Shown here in pieces: positions 50,543 through 59,386 of a DNA stretch of 64,000 nt. The position numbers and the translations under genes are program-made. Source of the stretch: JAUIBE01 sp035267185 (GTDB taxonomy: Bacteria > Pseudomonadota > Gammaproteobacteria > Xanthomonadales > SZUA-36); the NCBI GenBank assembly GCA_035267185.1, contig DATFLY010000127.1, forward strand, positions 1 to 64,000, read 5' to 3'. Within the stretch, counting starts at the first letter, position 1, and each line of letters opens with the position of its first letter. A model generated the notes under the pieces. It had not been told where the DNA came from and made no database searches. It saw only the letters and a program-made list of their open reading frames with translations.

Positions 50543-52345
50543 ATGGACCAGAGTCATATCCGAAATTTCTCGATCATTGCCCATGTCGACCATGGCAAGT
50601 CGACCCTGGCCGATCGTTTTATTCAGACCTGCGGGGCCTTGAGCGAACGCGAAATGTCCGAGCAGGTACTGGATTCCATGGATATTGAGCGTGAACGGGG
50701 AATCACGATCAAGGCGCAAAGTGTGACTCTGCGTTACACCGCGAAAAATGGCGAGGAATATCAGCTGAACTTCATTGATACGCCTGGCCATGTGGATTTT
50801 TCTTACGAGGTTTCACGTTCGCTCGCAGCGTGCGAGGGTGCTTTATTGGTGGTCGATGCGGCACAGGGCGTCGAAGCACAGAGTGTCGCCAATTGTTATA
50901 CCGCCGTTGAGCTGGGTCTCGAAGTGATACCAGTGCTTAACAAGATCGACCTGCAGTCAGCTGAACCTGAAAGGGTAAAAGGCGAAATCGAGGATATCAT
51001 CGGGATCGAGGCTCAGGATGCGCTGGAAGTCAGTGCAAAGACGGGGCAGGGCATTGATGAAATTCTTGAGTCGCTGGTGGAAAAAATTCCACCACCGGTT
51101 GGTCGCAGGGATGCACCTTTAAAAGCCCTGATTATTGATTCCTGGTTTGACAATTACCTGGGTGTGGTTTCATTGATTCGGGTGGTTGATGGAACAGTAA
51201 AAAAACAGGACAAGATCAAGCTGATGTCGCTCTCAGAACATCAACAGGTTGAACAGGTTGGCGTGTTCACGCCCAAGCAGGAAAAACGTGATCTTCTTGC
51301 GCCCGGGGAGGTTGGCTACCTGGTGGCTGGCATCAAGGATGTCCATGGCGCCCCGGTCGGAGACACGATCACTGCGGCAAAAGATGGTGCGAAAGAGCCA
51401 CTGGCCGGTTTTAAGAAAATGCAGCCGCGCGTGTTTGCAGGCCTTTTCCCATCAAACGCCGACGACTACCCCGACCTCAGGGAAGCGCTCGATCGTCTGC
51501 AGTTGAATGATGCGGCACTTCATTTCGAGCCCGAAACATCACAGGCGCTGGGATTCGGATTCAGATGTGGTTTTCTTGGCTTGTTGCACATGGAGATCGT
51601 GCAGGAGAGACTGGAGCGGGAATACGACATCGACCTGGTCACCACCGCCCCTACAGTTATTTACGAAGTGCTTGTGACCGATGGCAGTATTGTCAGTCTT
51701 GAAAACCCCGCTAAGCTTCCACCAGAGAATGAAATTGCAGAAGTGCGCGAGCCAATTATCCAGGCCAATATCCTGGTGCCACAGGATTATGTTGGTTCAG
51801 TGATTGGTCTTTGCGAAGAAAAGAGAGGCAGGCAGAAAGGGCTGCACTACCTGGGCAACCAGGTATCAATCCAGTACGAATTGCCACTCTCGGAAGTGGT
51901 CCTGGATTTCTTTGATCGATTAAAATCCGTGAGCCGTGGGTATGCTTCATTCGATTATCATTTCCTGCGTTATGAAGCAGGGCCGTTTGTCAGGTTGGAT
52001 ATCCTGATCAATGGTGAACGTGTTGATGCGTTGTCATTGATTATTCATCGTGAAGATGTACAGAGAAAAGGCCGGGATATGGCCGTCAAGATGAAAGAAC
52101 TGATTCCTCGCCAGATGTTCGATATTGCAATTCAGGCTGCGATCGGATCACATGTGATATCCCGGACGACGGTCAAGGCGCTGCGCAAGAATGTTACCGC
52201 CAAGTGTTATGGGGGCGACATTACCCGAAAACGCAAGCTGCTGGAGAAACAGAAAGCCGGTAAGAAAAGAATGAAACAGGTTGGGCGGGTTGAGATACCC
52301 CAGGAAGCCTTCTTAGCTGTTTTGCAGAATGAGACAAAAAGATAA
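50543..52345 (+). CDS. lepA: Elongation factor 4 (LepA)
   Basis: A 600-aa translational GTPase that acts on stalled or mistranslocated ribosomes. G motifs: AHVDHGKSTLADRFI, switch I region ERERGITIKAQSVTL, DTPGHVDFSYEV and NKIDL. The LepA-specific C-terminal domain is present (KCYGGDITRKRKLLEKQKAGKKRMK). The frame extends upstream into the terminator, but MDQSHIRNFSIIAHVDHGKS at 50543 is the family N-terminus. Its stop abuts the lepB start with no gap. Confidence 0.97.
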   Translation: MDQSHIRNFSIIAHVDHGKSTLADRFIQTCGALSEREMSEQVLDSMDIERERGITIKAQSVTLRYTAKNGEEYQLNFIDTPGHVDFSYEVSRSLAACEGALLVVDAAQGVEAQSVANCYTAVELGLEVIPVLNKIDLQSAEPERVKGEIEDIIGIEAQDALEVSAKTGQGIDEILESLVEKIPPPVGRRDAPLKALIIDSWFDNYLGVVSLIRVVDGTVKKQDKIKLMSLSEHQQVEQVGVFTPKQEKRDLLAPGEVGYLVAGIKDVHGAPVGDTITAAKDGAKEPLAGFKKMQPRVFAGLFPSNADDYPDLREALDRLQLNDAALHFEPETSQALGFGFRCGFLGLLHMEIVQERLEREYDIDLVTTAPTVIYEVLVTDGSIVSLENPAKLPPENEIAEVREPIIQANILVPQDYVGSVIGLCEEKRGRQKGLHYLGNQVSIQYELPLSEVVLDFFDRLKSVSRGYASFDYHFLRYEAGPFVRLDILINGERVDALSLIIHREDVQRKGRDMAVKMKELIPRQMFDIAIQAAIGSHVISRTTVKALRKNVTAKCYGGDITRKRKLLEKQKAGKKRMKQVGRVEIPQEAFLAVLQNETKR

Positions 52346-53158
52346 ATGGAATACCTTGCTCCCAATTTTACGCTCCTGCTGGTCGTACTGACCCTCCTGT
52401 CAGGACTGATCTGGTTAATTGATACGCTCTTTTTCAAAAAGAAAAGGATGGACCGTGCAGTTCAGTCTGGTACCGGTGAAGTTGGCAGAGAGCCGGTTGC
52501 AGTGGAGTATTCACGTTCATTATTCCCCGTTCTGCTGGTGGTATTGCTTTTTCGCTCTTTTTTGTTTGAACCATTCAAGATTCCTTCCGGATCGATGATT
52601 CCAACCTTGCTGGTGGGAGACTTCATCCTGGTAAACAAGTATGCCTATGGTTTGAAACTGCCCGTGTTTCACAAGAAGTTCGTATCCATTGGAGAGCCGG
52701 AAAGGGGTGATGTTATTGTCTTCAGGAAACCCGGCGAAGAGAATGTCAGTTTTATCAAGCGCCTTGTGGGTCTTCCGGGAGACACGATCAGTTACCGTGA
52801 CAAAAAGCTGTACATCAATGGGGAGCTGGTACCTTCCGAGGAAGCAGGGCGCTATACAAGCCAGGATGTGAAGTGTGCAACCCCCAGGCGTGACGCGGTT
52901 CGTTACATTGAGACGCTTGGCGATTCGACGCATGAAATCCTTCTGCATGAGTCATCCGGAAGCCGGAATGGACAATGGGTTGTGCCGGAGGGGCAGTATT
53001 TTGCGATGGGGGACAACCGCGACCGAAGCAATGACAGTCGTGAATGGGGCTTTGTTCCTGAAGAGAACATGATGGGAAGAGCCGTGGGAATCTGGCTCAA
53101 CTTTGATATGAACAAGGGGTGCGGTGATATGTCCCGTGTCGGCGAAGGAATCCAATAA
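52346..53158 (+). CDS. lepB: Signal peptidase I
   Basis: A 270-aa inner-membrane protease that removes signal peptides from exported proteins. Two N-terminal membrane segments (LLLVVLTLLSGLIWLIDTLF and LFPVLLVVLLFRSFLF) frame a short basic loop. The catalytic serine is in PSGSMIPTLLVGD (about residue 82) and the lysine in FIKRLVGLPGDTI (about 137); the C-terminal box is MGDNRDRSNDSREWGFVPEENMMGRA. The ATG follows the lepA TAA directly, as in E. coli lepA-lepB. Confidence 0.96.
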   Translation: MEYLAPNFTLLLVVLTLLSGLIWLIDTLFFKKKRMDRAVQSGTGEVGREPVAVEYSRSLFPVLLVVLLFRSFLFEPFKIPSGSMIPTLLVGDFILVNKYAYGLKLPVFHKKFVSIGEPERGDVIVFRKPGEENVSFIKRLVGLPGDTISYRDKKLYINGELVPSEEAGRYTSQDVKCATPRRDAVRYIETLGDSTHEILLHESSGSRNGQWVVPEGQYFAMGDNRDRSNDSREWGFVPEENMMGRAVGIWLNFDMNKGCGDMSRVGEGIQ

Positions 53159-53213
53159 TTGGCCTAAAAAGGCTATAGTATGGGTCTGAACTTGAAAGGG
53201 AATCAGGTAACCG

Positions 53214-53585
53214 ATGATGAAGATGCGCAAACAGAAAGGGCTTACGCTAATAGGGTTCGGCATTGTTCTGGTATTCGTTGTGTTTTTCGCCTATGTGGGA
53301 ATGCGACTGGTGCCGTTGTATCTTGAATATCATGCCGTGGTGGGGGCAATGGAGCGTTTACAGGAGGATCCGGGTGCCGCAAAGCTCCCCGCCAATCGTA
53401 TCCGGGAGCGCATCATGCGAAGCCTTTATGTCAGTTATGCGTCTGACAACATTCAGCGCCATCACATAAAAATCAAACGCCAGGGGGGCATCCAGGTCAA
53501 TGTGGCCTATGAAGTCCGTAAGCCCATGGTCGGTAATGTTGATGTCGTGGTGCATTTCGATAAAACAGTTGTCCTGAGGCAATGA
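53214..53585 (+). CDS. DUF4845 domain membrane protein
   Basis: A 123-aa protein with one N-terminal membrane segment (GLTLIGFGIVLVFVVFFAYVG) and a pilin-like periplasmic or external domain (VPLYLEYHAVVGAMERLQ, GGIQVNVAYEVRKPMVGNVDVVVHFD). Members of this family lie between lepB and rnc in many gammaproteobacteria; the function is unknown. The basic start MMKMRKQKGLTLIGF resembles a type IV pilin leader (K-G-L-T-L-I) without the usual Glu5, so processing is uncertain. Its TGA overlaps the rnc ATG. Confidence 0.88.
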   Translation: MMKMRKQKGLTLIGFGIVLVFVVFFAYVGMRLVPLYLEYHAVVGAMERLQEDPGAAKLPANRIRERIMRSLYVSYASDNIQRHHIKIKRQGGIQVNVAYEVRKPMVGNVDVVVHFDKTVVLRQ

Positions 53586-54247
53586 CCCATCAAATTCCCG
53601 GGATCAATTACCAATTTTCAGATCCCGGGTTGCTTGAAAAAGCGCTGACACACAGAAGTGTCGGTTCTGGTAATTACGAACGACTTGAATTTCTTGGCGA
53701 CAGCGTGCTTGATCTGGTCATCGCTGAGCGACTGATTGTTCTACATCCAAAGGCAACTGAAGGCGATCTCAGCCGAATGAGGTCCCGCCTTGTCAGGGCC
53801 GATTCGCTCCGCAAGGTCGCGTCTTCCCTGGACCTGGGAAAACACCTGAGACTGGGTATTGGTGAACGCAAATCCGGGGGCAGGAGACGTGCGTCAATCC
53901 TGGGAGACGCACTGGAAGCCGTGATCGGTGCGATATATATGGACGGAGGCTACCGGGCTTGCCAGTCCGTGATCCTTGAAATATTTCAGCCCAGTATCGA
54001 AGACCTTCCGGATGCTGAAAGCCTGAAAGATCCCAAAACACGACTGCAGGAATATCTGCAGGGTCGTGGTAGACCGTTGCCCCGTTATGAACTGCAGGAA
54101 GAACGTGGCGCTGATCATGACAAGGAATTCAGTGTCCGATGTTCGCTCAGAGATACAGAACAGCACGCGATAGCCACGGGAACCAGCCGACGAAAAGCAG
54201 AGCAGGCTGCGGCACAATACCTTTATGAGCAGTTGGTCAATGACTGA
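53582..54247 (+). CDS. rnc: Ribonuclease III
   Basis: A 221-aa endonuclease cutting double-stranded RNA, including the 30S rRNA precursor. The signature is YERLEFLGDSVLDLVIAERL with the catalytic acidic residues, a second catalytic region LGDALEAVIGAIYMDGGY, and a C-terminal double-stranded RNA-binding domain (DPKTRLQEYLQGRGRPLPRYEL, SRRKAEQAAAQYLYEQL). The ATG overlaps the DUF4845 stop by 4 nt and the 3' end overlaps the era start by 8 nt, giving strong translational coupling. Confidence 0.97.
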   Translation: MTHQIPGINYQFSDPGLLEKALTHRSVGSGNYERLEFLGDSVLDLVIAERLIVLHPKATEGDLSRMRSRLVRADSLRKVASSLDLGKHLRLGIGERKSGGRRRASILGDALEAVIGAIYMDGGYRACQSVILEIFQPSIEDLPDAESLKDPKTRLQEYLQGRGRPLPRYELQEERGADHDKEFSVRCSLRDTEQHAIATGTSRRKAEQAAAQYLYEQLVND

Positions 54248-55142
54248 GAGCAAAATGCGAAGTGGTTACGTGGCGCTGGTTGGGCGTCCGAATGTCGGCA
54301 AATCCACATTGATGAACCGGGTTCTGGGTCAGAAACTCAGCATTGTGACTGCCAAGCCACAGACGACACGTCAGCGGATCAGTGGCATCAAGACCGACGA
54401 AAAAGGGCAGGTTGTCTATGTCGATACGCCCGGAATTCATCGGGTCGACAAAAAAGCACTGAATCGTTTCATGAATCGAATTGCCCGTGCCTCGTTTCTG
54501 GATGTCGACCTTGTGTTATTTCTGGTGGAAGCCGGCCGATGGACAGATGAAGACGAAGCAGTGGCAAAAAGTCTGCGGAATATTGACGTGCCGGTTTGCC
54601 TGGTGGTGAACAAGATTGACGCCCTGGCAGACAAGTCAGAGTTGCTCGGATTTGTCGAAAAACATGTTGATGGAAATAAATTTGAGGAAGTATTCCTGGT
54701 CTCTGCCCTGAAGGGCAATGGCGTTGACAGCCTTGAGAACGCCATTTCCCAAAAGCTGCCATTTTCCAGGCCGCTTTATGATGAAGATCAACTGACTGAT
54801 CGCAGTGAACGCTTCCTTGCCGCTGAATTTATTCGCGAGCAACTGATGCAAAGGTTACATAAGGAGATTCCTTATGCCCTTACGGTTGAAATCGAATCTT
54901 TTGAGCGTACGAAAAAGCTCCTGAGGATCGGTGCTGTCATCTGGGTGGAGCGGGAAAGCCAGAAAGGAATTGTCATCGGCAAGGGCGGTGAGGCCCTCAA
55001 ACAGGCTTCCAGCCGTGCACGGCTGGCACTTGAAAAATTTTTTGGCGAGAAAGTGTTCCTCGAAACATGGGTCAGGGTCAGCAAGAACTGGTCGAATGAC
55101 GATCGTTTACTCAAGAAGCTGGGCTACGACGACCTGGTCTGA
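54240..55142 (+). CDS. era: GTPase Era
   Basis: A 300-aa GTPase that binds the 3' end of 16S rRNA during 30S assembly. G1 is GRPNVGKSTLMN, switch region PQTTRQRISGI, G3 DTPGIH and G4 VNKIDAL; the KH RNA-binding domain is near the end with KGIVIGKGGEALKQAS. I use ATG 54240 (MTESKMRSGYVALVG); the frame also has an upstream ATG at 54225. It overlaps the end of rnc, and recO starts 14 bp after. Confidence 0.97.
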   Translation: MTESKMRSGYVALVGRPNVGKSTLMNRVLGQKLSIVTAKPQTTRQRISGIKTDEKGQVVYVDTPGIHRVDKKALNRFMNRIARASFLDVDLVLFLVEAGRWTDEDEAVAKSLRNIDVPVCLVVNKIDALADKSELLGFVEKHVDGNKFEEVFLVSALKGNGVDSLENAISQKLPFSRPLYDEDQLTDRSERFLAAEFIREQLMQRLHKEIPYALTVEIESFERTKKLLRIGAVIWVERESQKGIVIGKGGEALKQASSRARLALEKFFGEKVFLETWVRVSKNWSNDDRLLKKLGYDDLV

Positions 55143-55156
55143 GTCGGCTTCAAGCG

Positions 55157-55852
55157 ATGCGTGTACTTCAGGAACCCGGATTCGTCCTCCATACCCGACC
55201 CTTCAGGGAAACCAGTCTTTTGCTTGAAATGCTGTCACGCGAGCACGGGCGGGTAGGGCTGGTTGCAAGAGGCGCGAAATCAGCCCGCTCACGCTGGAGG
55301 CATGTGCTGCAACCTTTCAGGCCCCTTTTGGTTGGCTGGAATCAGCGAGGGGAGCTTGGAACGCTGACGGGAGCTGAGGAAGCCGCAACCATTCCGCCGC
55401 TCCGTGGTGAATCCCTGATGTGTGGTTTGTATGCAAATGAACTGCTGGTTCGCTTTTTGCACCGTTCGGATCCTCATCCTGAAGTTTTTGATCTTTATCG
55501 GAACCTGGTAACAGCGCTGGCGTCAGAAGAACAAATACAACCTGTTTTACGGGTGTTTGAGCGGGATTTGCTCCAGTCCGTCGGGTTGGGATTGCAACTG
55601 GAATGGGAGCAGGGGGGGCGACGCCCAATCGACGAGACTGCGTGGTACGAATATTTGCCCGATGGCGGCCCGATCAGGCGAAACGAAGAGGACAGAAGCC
55701 GAACCAGGCTTATCTCGGGTAAAGCCCTGCTTGCGCTGGGCACTGGCCAGATTGGTGAAGATCAACAACGTGAACTGAAGATGCTGATGCGCAGGTTAAT
55801 TCGTTATCATCTGGGCGACAAACCACTGGCATCGCACGAACTGTTTCGTTAG
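55157..55852 (+). CDS. recO: DNA repair protein RecO
   Basis: A 231-aa protein that loads RecA with RecR and anneals SSB-coated DNA. The N-terminal OB fold is visible in LHTRPFRETSLLLEMLSREHGRVGLVARGAKS and PFRPLLVGWNQRGELGTLTGAE, followed by the helical domain (LLVRFLHRSDPHPEVFDLYRNLVTAL, LRVFERDLLQSVGLGLQLEW). No zinc cysteines are obvious, as in E. coli RecO. Position between era and pdxJ is conserved. Confidence 0.95.
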   Translation: MRVLQEPGFVLHTRPFRETSLLLEMLSREHGRVGLVARGAKSARSRWRHVLQPFRPLLVGWNQRGELGTLTGAEEAATIPPLRGESLMCGLYANELLVRFLHRSDPHPEVFDLYRNLVTALASEEQIQPVLRVFERDLLQSVGLGLQLEWEQGGRRPIDETAWYEYLPDGGPIRRNEEDRSRTRLISGKALLALGTGQIGEDQQRELKMLMRRLIRYHLGDKPLASHELFR

Positions 55853-55861
55853 GAAAAGATT

Positions 55862-56581
55862 ATGGCTGTTCTACTTGGTGTAAACGTGGATCACGTGGCG
55901 ACTGTGCGGCAGGCGCGGGGTACAAATTACCCCTCGGTTGTTGAGGCGGCGGCGTTGGCGGAAGATTCCGGTGCTGATTCAATCACGGTACATCTCAGGG
56001 AAGATCGTCGTCACATTCAGGACAGCGATGTGACCCAGCTGTGCGCCAACAGCAGAACCCGCGTCAACCTGGAAATGGCGGTAACCGGGGAAATGCTGGG
56101 TATTGCACTCAGGCATCGACCCCATGATGTTTGCCTTGTCCCTGAAAAGCGACAGGAGCTCACCACGGAAGGCGGGCTGGATGTGGTACGTCACCACGCG
56201 GAAATATCTGCTGCGGTTGCCCGGTTATCCGAAGCGGGTATTCGGGTATCTCTGTTTATCGATCCTGACCCGGAACAGCTCAAAGCAGCAAAAGAAACAC
56301 AGGCACCGGTCATTGAATTGCATACGGGCACATATGCGGAACTGGAAGGCGAATCCATGCTTACTGAATTGGCCCGCCTCGACGATGCCTGCAACCTGGG
56401 TCACTCATTTGGCCTTGTGATCAACGCAGGACACGGTCTGAATCGGGGCAACGTCCAGGCTATTGCAAGCCTTCCCTACATGAATGAACTAAACATTGGC
56501 CACGCCATCATTTCGCGCTCCATCTTCGTTGGTTTGCCGGCGGCAGTTAACGAGATGCGTATGCTGATAGAGCAGGCCTGA
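55862..56581 (+). CDS. pdxJ: Pyridoxine 5'-phosphate synthase
   Basis: A 239-aa TIM-barrel enzyme that condenses 3-amino-2-oxopropyl phosphate (1-amino-acetone-3-phosphate) and deoxyxylulose 5-phosphate to pyridoxine 5'-phosphate. Motifs: LGVNVDHVATVRQARGTNYP, GADSITVHLREDRRHIQDSDV, LVPEKRQELTTEGGLDV, SLFIDPDPEQ, NAGHGLNRGNV and the C-terminal LNIGHAIISRSIFVGL. It follows recO by 9 bp and ends the conserved lepA-pdxJ string. Confidence 0.97.
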   Translation: MAVLLGVNVDHVATVRQARGTNYPSVVEAAALAEDSGADSITVHLREDRRHIQDSDVTQLCANSRTRVNLEMAVTGEMLGIALRHRPHDVCLVPEKRQELTTEGGLDVVRHHAEISAAVARLSEAGIRVSLFIDPDPEQLKAAKETQAPVIELHTGTYAELEGESMLTELARLDDACNLGHSFGLVINAGHGLNRGNVQAIASLPYMNELNIGHAIISRSIFVGLPAAVNEMRMLIEQA

Positions 56582-56595
56582 ATGTCAACTCTTTT

Positions 56596-58647
56596 ATGAA
56601 ACGATTCTGGCAGCACATCATCACACTGGCGGCCGTGTTGGCTTGTGACCCGCTTTTTTCAGCGCCAATACCCTGGAGTGTTGAGATCGATCGGATCACC
56701 AGAGGCACGACAAGTGCCGAACAACTGCTCATTCGCAATCATTCGGACGGATCATCGTCAGACCAGGTGGATGTCAGCGCCCTGAGGATTGTCATTGAGG
56801 AACAAGACATTCAGCCGGGTCCGTTCAGGCTCTCATGTCCCGGGTCGCTGATGACAGTCGTGTCGCGCACCTGTGTTGGCGGAAGCTGGTCGATTAATGT
56901 ATCTGGCGAACTGCCAGCGCTTAGTGGAACGGTTGTTGATGCTTCATTCGCTGAAAGCCAGGCAAGTCTGAGAACAGAAGGTTTTGCAGACGATATTGCC
57001 TGGGAGGCTGATCTCGAATCGTCAGAAGACGGGTTTGCGCTCCATGCCAAATTCCCAAAGCAGCCGTTTGAGAAAATTGCAGCCCTGGTGAGTAACGTTC
57101 CTGAATTCGGCTGGGTCAGCGCAGGTGATTTTGAAGGAACTGTCGAAGTGACAATGTTGGAAGGCCGGGATACCTGGATTCGATCAGAGACTGAATTCAC
57201 CGGAATTGAATTCGACTCCCCTGATGGATTGTATGCCGGGCTCGGCATCAGTCTGAACCTGTCCCTGGGAATAGGGAACCTCGACACCGAACCCGTGGCG
57301 CTGAATGCTCAGATCAGTTCCGGTGAGCTTCTCCTGATGGATTTCTATCGCAATTACGCTGAAAGCACGCTGGATGTTGCGGCGTTTCTTGAATGGCGCG
57401 GTCCTTTAATCGAGATCAGCCGCTTTGTTGTAAATGACGGAAGCATTCTGGCTATTGCGGGAGAGGCAACCATACCAATTCCATCCGAGCCAGGTGGGGA
57501 AGGCCAGGAGATGGAGTTAATTCTGCGTGAATTCAGCCTGGTATTTCCACACGCCTATACTGCTTACCTGGAGCCCGTTGCCACGGTTTACAGTCTCGAT
57601 GGGCTTGATACCCAGGGTTCAGTGAGCTGGACGGGTGACTGGGAGCCAGGGTCGGCGCGCAACGGCACCCTGAATATTAACCAGTTCAGTGTGGAGGATT
57701 CGCAGGGTGGTCGATTCGGAATCAGAAACCTCACTGGTGAGCTGAGTACAAATTCTGAATCGATTTTCACCTGGGATACGCTGTCATTTGAGAAAATCGA
57801 CCTGGGCGCCGGGTCAGCCACCCTGGCACTGGCGCCTGAATCGGTAAGGCTGACGGAGCCACTGACCATTGGTGTCTTCGGAGGTACGTTTAATGTTGAG
57901 CAATTTTCCGTCACGCTGCCCAAGTCTGGTGAGCCGGATATCCAGTTGCGCGCTTCAATAGATGGCATCGAAATGCAGCAAATGTCAACGGCCATCGGTT
58001 GGCCGGAATTCGGCGGTACGCTAAGCGGAACCATACCCGGAATAAACTGGTCTGATGGCGTCATCGAAGTCGAAGGTGCCCTCGATTTTAAGGTTTTCGA
58101 CGGACAATTGCTGCTGACCGACTTGCGCGTCGAAAGACCGTTTGGTGTGTTGCCCAGCCTGGCAGCAAACATTACCGCAACCGGACTGGATCTCGAGGAA
58201 CTGACGCAGACTTTCGAGTTTGGGCGCATTGCCGGACGAGCAGATGGCTACATACGTGATCTTCGAATGCTTGACTGGCAACCCGTTCAGTTCGATGCCT
58301 GGTTTGGAACTCCGTTGAGTGATAACAAAAAGCATGACATTTCGCGCCAGGCGGTCAGTCATCTCACCACCCTGGGCGGAGGCAGTCCCACGACCATGCT
58401 GACCGGGCCCGTCCTGAGGCTCTTTAGCAATTTTTCCTATCGCAGACTGGGTTTCGGCTGCGAACTTCGAAATAACGTTTGCCAGATACGGGGCGTTGAT
58501 GAGCAAAACGAGGGCGTCTTGTTAATGGAAGGTGCCGGAATTCCCAAGATAAGTATTCTTGCCTACAACCGATCAGTGGACTGGCCGCAAATGGTGAGCG
58601 AATTATCGGCCCTGACCGGCGGTGGAAGCATCAGGATAGGGGATTAG
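56596..58647 (+). CDS. ydbH: YdbH-like AsmA-superfamily intermembrane protein
   Basis: A 683-aa exported protein, shorter than E. coli YdbH (879 aa), rich in beta strands throughout and related to the YdbH C-terminal domain (NITATGLDLEELTQTFEFGRIAGRADGYIRDLRMLDWQPVQFDAW; SILAYNRSVDWPQMV at the end). YdbH acts with TamB and YhdP in moving phospholipid across the periplasm. The N-terminus (KRFWQH, then IITLAAVLACD) could be a signal anchor or a lipobox with Cys17-Asp18. Identification is supported by the downstream YdbL-like gene. It starts 14 bp after pdxJ without a clear ribosome-binding site. Confidence 0.75.
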   Translation: MKRFWQHIITLAAVLACDPLFSAPIPWSVEIDRITRGTTSAEQLLIRNHSDGSSSDQVDVSALRIVIEEQDIQPGPFRLSCPGSLMTVVSRTCVGGSWSINVSGELPALSGTVVDASFAESQASLRTEGFADDIAWEADLESSEDGFALHAKFPKQPFEKIAALVSNVPEFGWVSAGDFEGTVEVTMLEGRDTWIRSETEFTGIEFDSPDGLYAGLGISLNLSLGIGNLDTEPVALNAQISSGELLLMDFYRNYAESTLDVAAFLEWRGPLIEISRFVVNDGSILAIAGEATIPIPSEPGGEGQEMELILREFSLVFPHAYTAYLEPVATVYSLDGLDTQGSVSWTGDWEPGSARNGTLNINQFSVEDSQGGRFGIRNLTGELSTNSESIFTWDTLSFEKIDLGAGSATLALAPESVRLTEPLTIGVFGGTFNVEQFSVTLPKSGEPDIQLRASIDGIEMQQMSTAIGWPEFGGTLSGTIPGINWSDGVIEVEGALDFKVFDGQLLLTDLRVERPFGVLPSLAANITATGLDLEELTQTFEFGRIAGRADGYIRDLRMLDWQPVQFDAWFGTPLSDNKKHDISRQAVSHLTTLGGGSPTTMLTGPVLRLFSNFSYRRLGFGCELRNNVCQIRGVDEQNEGVLLMEGAGIPKISILAYNRSVDWPQMVSELSALTGGGSIRIGD

Positions 58648-58735
58648 ACGAGTAGCCGCTCAAGGCTTTGGAAAGGGCACCATTTATGAATTACAGGGTC
58701 TGATAGAATGTCCTCGGCTTGCACAGGGAACCACG

Positions 58736-59338
58736 ATGAATAAGTTTGTTATCACCGGTCTGATCAGCGTCATTTTTCTCGCAGCGTGTGTCACCATTAA
58801 TGTTTACTTTCCGGCTGCTGCAGCAGAGCGGGCAGCCAGTGAATTTGTTGGGGATGTGCTGGGAGAACCGGTTGAAGACGGCTCGCTGTTTGAGCCAGTA
58901 ACTCCAGGCAGAGATTTTGAATTGCTGGCATATACACCAGCGCTCATGGTCATCAGTCTTGTTGTTCAGGATGCCCATGCCCAGGCAGATATTGAAATCA
59001 ATACGCCCCAGATCAATGCCATCAAGGCACGAATGGCCCAGCGTCAGCAAAACAGCCTCAACGATATGTTCGATGCCGGTGCAATCGGATTCACACGAGA
59101 TGGGCTGGTTGCAATTCGTGATCGTTCCGCCGTGAGTCTGCAGGACAGGAGAAGCCTGGAGGCTGTAGTCGCGGATGAAAATCGTGATCGTAAAGCCGTT
59201 TATCGTGAAATTGCTGTTGCGAATGGTCATCCTGAGTGGGAAGGTGATATCCAGGAAACATTCGCAAAGGAATGGGTCCAGAAGGCACGGAGGGGTTGGT
59301 ATTACCAGAATGCATCTGGAAACTGGGTTACCAAGTAG
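58736..59338 (+). CDS. ydbL: YdbL-like DUF1318 lipoprotein
   Basis: A 200-aa exported protein. The C-terminal half is DUF1318 (NTPQINAIKARMAQRQQNSLNDMFDAGAIG, then DENRDRKAVYREIAVANGHPEW and GWYYQNASGNWV). The N-terminus carries a lipobox (IFLAACVTINVYFPAAAAERAA), so it should be an outer-membrane lipoprotein (Val at +2). In E. coli the ydbH operon has a separate lipoprotein, YnbE, before YdbL; here no ynbE is present in the 88 bp after ydbH and the lipobox plus ITINVYF-like strand are at the front of this protein. Confidence 0.82.
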   Translation: MNKFVITGLISVIFLAACVTINVYFPAAAAERAASEFVGDVLGEPVEDGSLFEPVTPGRDFELLAYTPALMVISLVVQDAHAQADIEINTPQINAIKARMAQRQQNSLNDMFDAGAIGFTRDGLVAIRDRSAVSLQDRRSLEAVVADENRDRKAVYREIAVANGHPEWEGDIQETFAKEWVQKARRGWYYQNASGNWVTK

Positions 59339-59386
59339 TCGCAGAAATTCCTTGATATCCAAATTGTACGATTCAACTGAAGCCTG

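Noticed and set aside
57588..58229. 213-aa open frame opposite ydbH
   Set aside because: Antisense shadow with no homology features and no start signals.
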